DNA of 64,000 nucleotides from NCBI GenBank assembly GCA_012931725.1, contig CM022948.1, positions 60,146,549 through 60,210,548 on the forward strand, read 5' to 3'. The position numbers and the translations under genes are program-made. The notes beneath the pieces are model-generated. The model had not been told where the DNA came from and made no database searches. It was given only the letters and a program-made list of their open reading frames with translations. Shown piece by piece: positions 22,901-36,200 of the stretch; position 1 is the stretch's first letter; the number at the start of each line of letters is the position of its first letter. Source of the DNA: Litsea cubeba. Its lineage: Eukaryota; Streptophyta; Magnoliopsida; Laurales; Lauraceae.

Positions 22901-25439
22901 TGGAACAAGGTGTAAAATAACCATAAGACAATGCTTGACATAAAAAAAGGTAAAAATTGTGATTATAGTATGATCCATGAGATTGTGTCTCCTATGGCTA
23001 TGATGCTATTATAAATTTGGAAAGATTCACTCCCATGTGCATGTCCTGTAGATGACATTAAATACAAATATTGCCCTGTATTTAAGTATTAAAGACCTTA
23101 CGCCTTTTCTCTATTCTTCTCTCTCCTCTTCTTCTTTCTTATTCTATAATATATTCCTTAATAAATTCATAAAGTTTGAGCTTTCCTTGGTCCGTGAAAC
23201 TAAAGTTGAACCCGCATTTCAGTGATACAGGCGGCTAACATGATAAGCCCATTACAGAACAGTAAAATGGTACAAAATAATGACCAGGACCATCCAGTAT
23301 GGAGGATTTTTGAAGCACGATACATCCACAATGAGGCCCTACAGATCAATTTCTTAGTCAAGGTCCAAAAGAACCATGGGAGTTACTTGCACGGACTCAA
23401 GGGCCTGAGGACACCACTCCTCACGACAATAGTCCCGACAACAAAGCTGATCAATTCAGTAGGGTTTCAGGCAATGATAAGTGCAAGATTCAAATTTGGT
23501 TAAACTGGGTGCTCATGCAAAAAAGAGAGCAACCTTACTTTTAGGGAATTGAGAAAGGCTGAGCTGGACAAGATCAATGCGGACGTATGGAGGAATCTGA
23601 AGATTAAGAAAGTCCATAACGCCTGCAATAACCTGTATGTATTGATTTAAGTTAATGACTAATTTTCATCAAAAGAAAGATAAATTCAGAAGATATGGTC
23701 GATTATAAGAATCACTTGGAGTCTTAACAATTATTCCTAGAAACAAGTAAAATCAGATGACAAGAATTAGACAAGGATAACCAAATCAACAGTATTAAAC
23801 CCAACAGCTGCATCCACGCACCACCTCCTATGAACTTAAAGTGATAGAAATTTCATACAATCCTCTCCCTAGACCCACCTGGATGTACTCCAATCATGTG
23901 GGTAGGGTGGAAGAGAATCAATTATTGAGAATAAAGGGTGAACTATGTTAAGAAATAGAAAGAAGGGGTTATGTAATTTCCACAAATTGAGGGACTTATC
24001 TATAAATAGATAAAACGAAAGTGGTTTTTGTAAATACCTGGCCAAAAAGAAGAGGTGGTTTTTGAAATTTTGTACTTTTCGATAAGACCCCTCTTCTTTT
24101 CTTGTTTCTTAAAACTGACCCTTTACTTAGAATTCACTTTACAAGTAAATTACCAAACGAGCCCAATGGAAAAAAGACTAGCCTGAAGGTTGCATAAGTA
24201 GTGCTCCATAAACATTAGATTAGAGGTCACCAGCATAATGAAAGAATATCAAGATATCCTTTTGGAGGATGTGTTTTAGTTAAGTATTTCCTTATTGAGT
24301 ATTTTCTTTATATTTTCATATGGTACTCACATTTCTTGAATGTTGGTATATAAGGTGACATAGCTTTCTTCAACTTAAAATAGTAGAACTATTTTTATGT
24401 TGACTCTAGGAGCATGACTTGAATCTGCAACCTAGCTTTGCAACAATTAGCACTTTCCAACTGCACTAAGAGCACTTATCACCATGATTCGTTATTAACC
24501 ACATGATATACAATAAGTTTATTTCAAAGATGGTGATATGCGATAACTAATATTGACAAGAGAACTGACATTCACAAGACTACTTCCTAGTCACATGCAT
24601 TCATAATAAATATTAAAAAAAGAAGAAGAAAAAAAGCCTACCTTATCTACGTTCCCATGGATCACCAGACTTGCTTTCTTGTCCTTTGGAGTTTGCTGCA
24701 AATGCACAAGAGAAATGATAAGCCATCATTTCTTTTTGTCAATACATTATTGGTACAGTCATGACTGAACTCATACAGTTAGAGCCATCAGAATGCACTA
24801 TGTGGCAACAATTTTTTTTTTTTTTTGGTAAAGAATGTGGCAACAATTGAATATCACTATTGCTGACTTATTATCCTCAAACTGCACAAAGGAATGGGCC
24901 CAATATATAATTAATGGAACAATCTTAACCTTCAATAAGTGGCATGAAAATGGTGCGCAGCTAAGATAATGAATACCACAACATTAAACCTTAAAAAAAG
25001 AAGAGGAAATATATGTTGGATAGGAAAGGGGACATATTTGTTGGATTTGACCCAACTGAAAATTTTAGTTACACTTTTCTAAGGTGAGCAAATCAACAGT
25101 ATTGATCAATGAACCATGTGCCTCAGATATACAGAGCTAACGATGTTATAAAATCCCTCATGACATGCAGGTACATCAAATGATACTACTAGTAACGGTA
25201 ATATATCTTCAGCTTCATACTGCTTGACCTCAAACAGGAAAAAGGAAAGTGTTATTAAGGGAACATTTGTGTAATGCTTTTCCGTGAAAAATTGATTTTC
25301 CTTGTGTTTGGTGTAGTTAAGTTCTGCAGAAAATAAAATCCTCAGTACACTTTTTTTCCTCAAAATCAAGGATTTGCATTTCCATGCAAAATCAGGGCCC
25401 ATATAAAAATCAAAACCCAGCCCTAGCTACCAAAAGATG

Positions 25440-25514
<75 letters not shown>

Positions 25515-28500
25515 CACATCCATCTGAGCCCAAATCGTCACTTTATACCCCCCCCCCCCCCCAATTGAAACTCTTCCCCTATCTCTATCTCTCACTCCCC
25601 TCTCTTTCTCCCTCTCTCTCCGTCAGCCAAATCCCTCATCTCCAACTCCTCCAGTTTACAGTTTACACATGACTAAAATGGATTCTAAATTTTATTTTCT
25701 AATATTGTGAAATTGCTCTGTTACCTGAATGAGTAGTTTGATTTCATTGATCTCTGAAATTTTTGCTTGATTTTATTGATCTCATGTGCAATTTTCTGTA
25801 TGTCAATTGATTTCACTAAGGAATCCACAGCCGCACCAATCATGAAAGGTACCATTTCAGCAAAGAAAAAAAATTCTGCACCAAACATGGATTTAACATC
25901 TGCAGAATATCTTTCCCATGGCATCCATGTAATACCCCGGGCCCAGTATAAGGGCTAGATTATTTTCTGATATTTAATATTTAATTATCTTGATTTTACT
26001 TAGAATTATTGGGACCCATAGTTTGATGTAGGAATTCGAGTGGGACTTGTGTTGGTTATACCATAGACTCCTAGTATTGTTTGGAATAGGATTGGCATGT
26101 GAGAAGGAAATAATAAAATTAGAAAGAGGACTTTGGAAAGGATTCTAACTTCTAGCTTTTATATATTGATCGACCCCAAGCCTCTCTCAAGCTATTCTCT
26201 CTCTCTTTTCTACTTTCTTTTCCGTCAAGCCATAACAGGTGAGTAGAGATTCTGATCTAATTGTATGGTTTTGAATTTCTGGCTTTGCTCTTGTGTATAT
26301 TTCCTCTATTTTATGGTAGAATTCTAATATGCTTGTGTGTGGTTCCTAATCTCTTATTTTCTGCCTTTGGATTCTTTGTTATTCAGTTTCATGGATGTAG
26401 ATGATGATGTTGATTGATTTCTGAGCATTCGAATAACTGCTACAGTATTTCTGTGTTATTATCGACTTGTGTGTATCCACAGCTTGGGGTCCTTGCAAAT
26501 CTTTGTAGTAATATAGATATGAGCTGTAGGCACCCTTCTCGTCATGATTTATTCAAAAATCAGTAAGAAATTTGAATCAGAATTGGATTGCTCCAATTCC
26601 AGATCGTCAAAATGTAATTTGGTCGATATTGGTTGTGGGACCACATGGCCCACTTGATGGAAATCAGATCCAGCCATCTGATAGGGCACCCCTAGACGAC
26701 CCTAGGAGTCAAGGGCCTATGCAGATTGAGTCCCATTAGGCCCACTATCCAACTGACCCAAAAATCCTGATCGTGACTACCATTCTGCCAACTTGAAACT
26801 TCCTGTGGAGTTTCAGAAGCTTGGAAATTTACGTTATGGCCCCTGTTAATGTTCCTTATTATAACTTGAAACTGTTTTGTGATATTTCTCTAATGAAGGA
26901 ATTCTGAAATTACAATTAAGGACCAGGTAATTATTGCTTTGCACAGCTGGGCCTGTTTGACTAATTTGGGACCAATAGACCCTACTGTTTTATATAAATT
27001 ATAATGGGATCCTAAGTTTGCTGAAATTGCAAACCAAGGCTTGTCATTCATTGTTATTATTTGCAAATTGTTTGAATGGTTTCCTTTAGTTCTTGATTTG
27101 TCAAATCTGCATTTTGGACACTGTTATTTGAATATATGGTGACTTGAATTATGTATGTGGATTGATATACTTATGTCTTTATTATTTGGGGATCTCACAT
27201 GGTAGATTGTGTGGTTTGTATATGTATATGTTGTGGTTAATTTGGTAATTGAATATTTCCTTCAAAACTGTAAAGGGTGAATTATGTAATTGACCTCTCT
27301 CATCTCGTACACCAATTTTGACTCGGACTGGAGCAGATTAAATCCACATAATTTGAGAAGGGGTTGATTATGGAATTCGCCCATTACTAATGTTGAGGAC
27401 ATGCTTAATATCATATTTTTGATGAGGCATATATTTGCTATTTGATTAGAAAACTGAGATACGATGACTTTGTTTGGAGGAACCTTCTGGACACCCCTAG
27501 ACCACGAGCATGTATGGCCGATTTTGTGAGGATTGTTGATGTTGGACCTTTTTGGGAAAGGTCGATTTTGTGGTACCAATTCGCTGGTTTTGGACCTAAG
27601 TGGTCGATGGTTTTGGACCTTAGTGGTTGATGGTTTTGGACCTTGGTGGTCGGATTTATTTTGGACCTTGGTGGTCGGTTTTATTTGGGCTGGTGCTATC
27701 AGGTGGCTAGGAGGTTGCCGTTTGTTTGACCCGATTCCAACCTTGGCTTGAATGAGACTTTTGTTGTGTAATCTTATCTAAGCATATGTTTAAATGCACA
27801 AATAGATTAGAATATCTATTCACTCAGTTGTACTGATATTTTGTGGATTTGCCCCAATCCAGGTAACCAGAACTTAGTGACTCTAGGAAAACCGTGATGA
27901 CCGGGAGATAGACTTTGGGATGCGTACTTGAGCGTCGAAGCCACATAGATGAAGAAGATTTAGATTTAATAGATTGTTCAGATTATTTTATTTTATAGAC
28001 ATTTGCAATTATTTTTTCGGACAATGTTACATTTGTTTATTAGATTTGGATTTTTAATACAAGTTGGTTTAAGCTGGTAAATGCCTGAATCTTTATGTGA
28101 TCTTTGATTTAACCTATGTGTGTGATGCTTACGAGTCTCGACATGGAATTCGAAGGGCCCCGGATTCCGGGTCGTTACAATCCATTTACCATGGATTTTG
28201 CTGATATGGCAATTTCCACGTCCCACAAAAAGCACCTATATTATACACAAACATGCCCTAGATAAACATTACTGCCTAATCGTGGAATATGCAGAGACTC
28301 AAATACTACACTGAGAACCATTTCAAAAAAAAAAATACTACGCTGAGAAGTAAATGAAAATTAGGATTTAGGAGAAAGATGGCATACTTCTTAGTCTGAG
28401 GCCTACAATTAAATTTGGTCCCACAGGCCAGTGGTGGAAAAAGAACCAACTACTCTTGGCTAGGACCCATTCTGAACATTAGTTGGTTATGTGATAAAAG

Positions 28501-30195
28501 AAAACCTCTATTCTAGTTCGTGAATAACGAGTAACGACATAATAAAGGGCAGCCTCATGTAAAAGAATCAACTGGCTAGTATCATATTCACAAACAGATT
28601 CCTTACACTAAATATGAATGGGCCACAAGAGGCTAAGGAGTACCTGAAGGTTAACAATAACAAGCTTTCCCCCACCACGAAGAGATTTTAAAGGCAGGTT
28701 GCATGCTGGTGTAATCTGCAAACTGCACAGGATTATCAGCGACCCATCTAAGAGAGAGAAAAAAAAAATAGTACAAGCATATGAGATAGAGATCCAAAAT
28801 TTTACATTCATCAAGATGATGAATTTAGTCTAACAAAATGAAAAAATTCGCAAAGAAAAGATAAGTTAATGTTCCCTTTATGTAACCCATATTGCAAGCA
28901 GTTCGAAATATGAAAGGAAAATGAGAAAAAATCATGAAGAAGTTGAGGTGGGTTTAATGTGCCCCTAAATCACAAGAAGTTTGGAATGTTACCTCACTTA
29001 CCAAATGGGTGCCATACCTGTCTGATGTCAATCCTGGGCCTCTAGGCCCAATATATCAGGCCCATTTACATACTAGTTAGTTGTTAGCTATTACCATGGA
29101 TCTAACCCCAAGTGTAATTAGGGGATAATCATTATGAGAATGTATTCAGGGCTTAAACCCTTTTAAATAGACATCTCAGTCGACCAAGGCAAGGACGATA
29201 TTCATCTCCAGATCTCTCTCTCTCTCTCTCTTTCTCTCATGTCTGTATGCTTCTTTCTATCAAGGATGAAAATAGCGGTTGCGGCGGGCGTAGCGGCCCG
29301 CCGCCAAAACGCTACGAAGCGGGGGATACGTAGCGTAGCGGGATACGTAGCGGCGTAGCGGTGCGATTTGAAATAATCGCCCAAAAAATCTAAAAAAATT
29401 CCAGAAAATCCAGAAAATTGTAAAATGAAAGAATATGTGGTTCTTTTGCAAAAGTAAGTAAGAAAAGTGGGTGTAGCGGTGCCCTCAATATATGAAGTCC
29501 TGTATCGCTGAATAAATAGAAAATAGTAGTAATTATTAGTTTTTTCACATGTATTCATGTTTCTTAGTCATACTAACTTAGAAAGTAATGGAAAGCTCAT
29601 AAAAAAAAAAAAAAAAAAAACTAGAACATAAAATAAAGGCATAAGACTTAAGAGTTAGGTCATTACTCATTAATGAACATTGAACAATTAAATATCAATA
29701 CTTCAACATTCTAGGTTCAAACTCAATCAAGTGAATGAACTATGAAGTGATCAATAATCAATATTCAACACCAATTTAAAATGACAGAGTAGAGAGTTAG
29801 TGAAGGAAATAGGAATACCTTAGTCACCAGCACAATGAGGGTTCTTTATAAAATAATTTAATTAAGACCAATTTGAAATCTAGTAGTAATAGGTAACTAT
29901 ATCTTTACTATTATACAATTTCAAACATAATTAAACAGGTTTAATATCTTATCTAGTAAGTTATGATAATAATAGACATCCAAGCACAAAAATGGAAAGA
30001 TAACCAGCAAAAGAGTCTTAGCTATCATGGTCAAGTATGATCCTTTTATCTTCTTGATTGCCATTTTTTCAAAAACATGCGCTTCGCAGAGGGAGAGGGG
30101 GTCTGGGGGATTCCCTTGCGGGGGTCGAGCTGACCGGTCAGCTCGCGGGGGCCCAGGGGGCAGCGCCCCCGGCGGGGGTTCGGGGGCAGCGCCCC

Positions 30196-30247
<52 letters not shown>

Positions 30248-33200
30248 AAACGTATCGGCCGCCACGGTACGTGGCGGCTTTGTAGCGGCCGCCACACTTT
30301 GTAGCGGCCGCTACGGGCCGCCACGGATGCGACGGCCGATATTTCGGCCGTGGCGTGGCGGTATCCCCCGCCACGGCCGATATATCGGCCGCCACGCTAC
30401 GTGGCGGCCGCTATTTCAATCCATGCTTTCTATCAATGACATGGTATCAGAGCAAGGTCAATCATCTGTGATCTTCTCCTAAGTCATCTTCCAAGCATTG
30501 GAAGCCTGCCAGTGATGTTTCTGTTCAGCCGATCATCTCTGATCGTCCCTGATCATCTCGGATCATACATGGCCCACCTCGGATCATCACCAGACACCAG
30601 CACATCAACGGAATACCTCCACCTTGGTCGACTACTGCTTCCTGGATTTTTGAAGATTTTTCCCTGATTTTTTGATCATCAGAGGTAGGTTTTCTACCAA
30701 TTCTTGTGAAAATTCATTTTTTTCACTATGTTTTCATCTCGGCCGTCCAATCTCCTCGATCTGAGTTTGATCGACCTGGGACCACTTCCAGTAGTTGCAT
30801 AAAACTACCCTCTTTTAATCCCCACCATCTGATCTGTGTCAAGATCACCACGTGGGGCCCACGTCAGGTTTTACTGGCTGCCGACTGGGACCGATTGCTG
30901 TGTCTGTTTTCACCTTTGTTGCCTGCGACTGCTGCTGCTGAATATTCTGTCCAGATTTTCTCTTCTGCCTTCTTGTTGCTACTGCTACTACTGGTTCTTG
31001 CTTACTGCTGCTAGATTTCTCTGCCTTCTGGTTCCTGCTACTACTGTTAATTGCTTACTGCTTGCTTGCTTCTCCACTGCCTTTTGTTCTCTTGTCATGG
31101 ATACATCTGAAAAATCAGGACCCTCTATTGTGAAATTTAATGGCAAAAACTATGTATCTTGGGCATTTCAATTCCAAGTATACCTTGAAGGAAAGAACTG
31201 TGGGCCCATATAGATGGTTCTGACACACTCCCTGCTGACGATGCCAAGAAAATTCTCTCTTGGAAAACTAAAGATGCGAAAATAAAGTCTTGGATTCTTT
31301 CTTCTGTAGAACCAAACTTTATTTTGTCTCTCAGACCTTGCAAGACCTCAAAGGACATGTGGGAATATCTGAAAAAGGTATATTATCAACATCATGCTGC
31401 GCGTCAGTTTCAATTGGAATTAGATATTGCTAATTACTCCCAAGGGACACTTTCAATCCAGGATTATTACTCCGGCTATGGTAAATCAGATGATTATCAA
31501 TGCCCTGTCATCTATGAACATTTCAGGTACTAGTCCATCCCTTTCTAATACATGGTATTTAGATTCTGGAGCTAGTAATCACATGACCTCCTCACCCACC
31601 AATCTACATCATGTTGTCCCCTACACTGGCACTCTTTCTGTTCAAACTGCCAATGGAGACCACCTTCCAATCCTCTCTGTGGGAGATACTCCTGGCCCTT
31701 TTCCATTAACAAATGTTTTTGTCTCCCCTCATCTTGCTACCAATTTAGTTTCTGTGGGTCAATTAGTTGACAATAATTGCAATGTCTCCTTTTCTTCTTC
31801 TGGTTGTGTTGTGCAGGACCAGGAGTCGGGGGCGGTGATCGCGAGGGGGCCTAAACGTGGCAGGCTTTTTACGTTACCAGTATCTCCATTTATTCAAAAT
31901 AAACCTTGGAATCAGTTGTTTTGTTTTTTACTTCCTAATAATTCTCGGTTGTGGCATAATAGACTTGGTCACCCGAATGCTGCTACATTGTCCACTTTGT
32001 TTCAAACTGGATTGTTAAATAAACCTATTGATTCTGTTTCATTTGAGTGTGATGCTTGTAAATTAGGAAAAAGTAAAACTTTACCTTTTTCTAACTCTAC
32101 AACTCGTAGCAATGAATGTTTTGATTTAATCCACAGTGATGTTTGGGGCATTGCTCCTACCATTTCTCATGGTCATTTCAAATACTTTGTTACATTTATT
32201 GATGATTACAGCAGATTTACATGGGTTTATTTGTTACATTCTAAATCTGATGTTCTTAATGCATTTAAAATTTTTCTTAGCTATGTTCAAACTCAATTTT
32301 CCAAATGCATTAAAACTTTGCGATCAGATTCAGGGGGGGAGTATGTCTCCACTGATTTTCAATCTTTCCTAAAGAGTCGAGGAATTGTATCTCAACGTAC
32401 TTGTCCATATACTCCTCAACAAAATGGCGTTGCAGAACGGAAAAACAGACATCTTCTTGATGTCACGAGGACTCTTCTCATTGAATCCTCTGTTCCTCCA
32501 CGTTTTTGGACTGAAGCTCTTACCACTGCAGTCCATCTCATAAACCGTCTTCCATCACCTACCATTGCCCAATTAACACCACATTTTAAACTTTATGGTC
32601 ACCATCCTACCTTTACTCATCTACATACCTTTGGGTGTGTTTGCTTCGTTCATCTGCCTCCCACAGAGCGCACAAAATTAACGGCCCAATCTAGCCGGTG
32701 TGTTTTTTTAGGATATGCAACTAACCAAAAGGGTTTTGTTTGCTATGATCCAATGGCTCGTCGCACCAGGATCTCTCGTAATGTTATTTTCTTCGAAAAT
32801 CAATATTTTTTTCAAACATACTTGGATTGCCCTTCTCCATTTTCCACAACGGTGTTACCTGGATTTTCTGAAAAACCAACTGTTACACGGTTTAATCCTG
32901 ATTTTGTGTATCATCGACGGGAAACACCTCCCACTGCAGATGCCCACCCTCCTGATCCTCCGACAACTGGTCCCACATCTACTAGTAGTTTGCGTCGCTC
33001 CTCCAGAATTTCTCGACCTCCTGAGCGGTATGGATTTACCCATGCTTCTTTGATGACAACACTATCCTCGGTTTCCATCCCAAGTTCTTATTTGCAGGCT
33101 GTGCAACATGATTGTTGGAACCAGGCCATGAAAGTTGAATTAGATGCATTGACCCAGAATCACACCTGGGATATTGTGGAATGTCCTTCGTCAGTTAAAC

Positions 33201-36200
33201 CTATCGGTTGCAAATGGATCTACTCGATCAAGCTCAACTCAGATGGCTCCTTGGATCGACACAAAGCTCGACTTGTGGCACTTGGCAACCGCCAAGCGTA
33301 TGGCATTGACTATGAAGAGACATTTGCGCCGGTTGCAAAAATGACAACTGTTCGGCTCCTTCTCGCCATTGCTGCTTCTCAATCTTGGCCATTGTACCAA
33401 ATGGATGTCAAGAATGCTTTTCTACATGGGGACTTGAAAGAAGAAGTCTATATGCGGATACCACAAGGAGTCACCTCTCCGTCTAAGAAATCTGTCTGTC
33501 GCTTACACAGATCTCTTTACGGTCTCAAGCAAGCTCCCCGAGCGTGGTTTGATAAATTCAAAGATCGGTTAGGCACGATTGGCTTTACTCAAAGCCCATA
33601 TGATCCATCTCTTTTTATGAGCCACGCATCTACTGGCTTTACTGTTCTCCTCGTATATGTTGATGATATCATTATCACCGGAACTGATGATGCTATGATA
33701 AAATCTATTCAGGCCTCTCTTCGGGATTCATTCCATATGAAGGATCTGGGTCCTCTACATTATTTTTTGGGCTTAGAAATACATCAGTCTTCCAAAGGCC
33801 TGTTTATCAATCAACACAAATATGCGACAGATCTTATTGAGCTTGCTGATCTCGATAACTCTTCCCCAGTTGATACACCGCTTGAAATCAATCTTAAGTT
33901 GAGTAAAGATGATGGCGATCTTCTTCCTGATCCACATACATACCGGAGACTTGTTGGCAGTCTTGTCTATCTCACCGTCACCAGGCCTGACATATCTTAT
34001 GCTGTCAATCTTGTCAGCCAATTCATGACGTCTCCTCGTCACCTTCATCTGACAGCAGTGAAGCGCATTATCCGGTATTTATTGGGTACTCGAGCTCGTG
34101 GTTTATATTATCCAAAGGATAATCGTCTCCTTCTGACCGCTTTTGCAGATGCTGACTGGGCAGGATGTTCGGATACCAGACGGTCCACCACTGGTTGGTG
34201 TATGTACCTCGGTCAGTCTCTCATCTCTTGAAATGCAAGAAACAAGAACGGGTCTCCAAATCTTCCACAGAGGCTGAATATCGGGCTATGTCTTCTGCTT
34301 GTTCTGAAATCCTATGGCTTCGGGGACTTCTTTCGGAACTTGGATTTGCACAGGCCTCTCCCACTTCCTTGCATGCCGATAATACTGGGGCAATCAGAAT
34401 CACTGAAAATCCTGTTCTTCATGAACGCACAAAACATATAGAAGTTGATTGCCACTTTATCCGCGACGAATACAAGCGTGGTGTTATCAGTCTACCTCAT
34501 GTCCCTACAGAGTTTCAGTTGGCAGATATATTCACTAAGGGACTTGCTCGGCCTCGACATCAATTTCTTGTTTCCAAATTGCTGCTTTATGACACTCCCG
34601 CATCAATTTGAGGGGGGGTGTCAATCCTGGGCCTCTAGGCCCAATATATCAGGCCCATTTACATACTAGTTAGTTGTTAGCTATTACCATGGATCTAACC
34701 CCAAGTGTAATTAGGGGATAATCATTATGAGAATGTATTCAGGGCTTAAACCCTTTTAAATAGACATCTCAGTCGACCAAGGCAAGGACGATATTCATCT
34801 CCAGATCTCTCTCTCTCTCTCTCTTTCTCTCATGTCTGTATGCTTCTTTCTATCAATGACATCTGACACCTCAAATTTAACTATAAACTTTATACTTGAC
34901 ACACACCCAATTGCATACTCAGGTAGCATAGTAAACTGCGCAGAACAGATATCTGTTCCTCCACATGTGAGTATCAGAACCATGTGAAGGAACCAGAAAG
35001 AAAAGACCGCATTAGGTGCACAATATTTTCGAAAAGTTTCTAAAACTGAATTATATGAGCATATAAACCTTCATTAGGATTATGTACTGCCTATATAAGT
35101 TATTGTGTGCATTTGTACTCCATTATTTTCAACAGTAAACTCTCTACACTGTCGTTTGACTCTTTTTCCCATAAATATGGTCACAAAATGTCAGAAACCA
35201 CAAACTGTATCACCTTTTTTACATCTACTATTTTATTTTTTTAAGAAATTTTTTTGTTTATGTAATTTCTTTGGGTTTTTTTTTTTTACATCGCTAATCT
35301 TTCACAACAGTAGTAGCTGATGTTCCTTGTCTTACCAAGGTCAACATATGCCTAGCATTTAAGAGTATAAATGTCCTGGCCGCATGACAGCTAAGCCAAT
35401 GAATCTTTACCCTGAGAACATGATATTTTATATTTTACTCAATTACCCTCCACGATTGAATGTCGCAAGTAACTAAGATTTTTTTTTAATGATTCCTAAG
35501 TAACTATGATCATTTTTCTAAAATTCAAATCATATCGCAAATCGTGCAAGGGGATGAATTGAATCAAACTGTGAATCATACCACGAATCATAGGATTTTT
35601 TATAATGAATCTAAGTTAATGATTTTATAAATAAAAGCCACACGAGAAAAGCGATATACTGAAAAGCTACCGCCCTATTACTAACTACAAGAGCAAAAGA
35701 AGAAAGACCTAGATCACCGGCAAAACTCAACAAAGAAGAACCAAAATGAAATTTCACTGAATCAAATTAAATGTCCTACCTCCTACCAAAGATTTGTTGA
35801 AGATTCATCAAAATCCCACTAAAAGAACTAATGGTCATCCTCACTTGAGACCTTGAATCATGGTATGGTTCTAACCTCAAATGTCCTCAATGCTTTGACT
35901 CAAAATTCAACAGAACTAACTCAAATCAACTAAATTTTCGGTTAAGACACCTTCTGAACTTAGCTTAATAAAGACTCAACCAAAGATGAGAACATGTTTA
36001 AATATAGTGTTGCATTCATTTGAGTTAAAAAGGCACTATTTAGTATTTGTTTTGTCAATTCCATTTGATTATGCAATATGCATAACATTTTGCTTCCACC
36101 TTTTTACATTCATAATTAAGCAACTCTAGAATATTATCTAAGTGTCACGACTTCAAACTGACTTAAAAGAGGACAACCTTAACCTCTGTGGACATCAAAT

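Larger units (their letters stand above)
29026..34861 (+). mobile_element. Ty1/copia retrotransposon B, complete ends, gag-defective
   Basis: Flanked by TCTGA (29021-29025 and 34862-34866). The left LTR (29026-29260 plus 30434-30441) and right LTR (34619-34861) are both 243 bp once the hAT insert is removed, and look the same by eye. Primer site TGGTATCAGAGC at 30442-30453; purine tract ending at 34618. It is antisense to SRT1. Matching LTRs point to a recent insertion, and the hAT element entered later still. Confidence 0.93.

Noticed and set aside
25410..25595. Open frames of alternating RE or SL residues here and at 55545-55990 and 62947-63195
   Set aside because: Translations of (TC)n/(GA)n microsatellites.
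27442..27751. Open frames with FGPWWSDLFW-like repeats
   Set aside because: They lie inside the solo LTR and come from a short internal repeat (TTTTGGACCTTGGTGGTCGG).
30027..30482. Open frame with a lysine run, and phenylalanine-run frames on the other strand
   Set aside because: Produced by the 48-bp A-tract inside the hAT-like element; not a gene.
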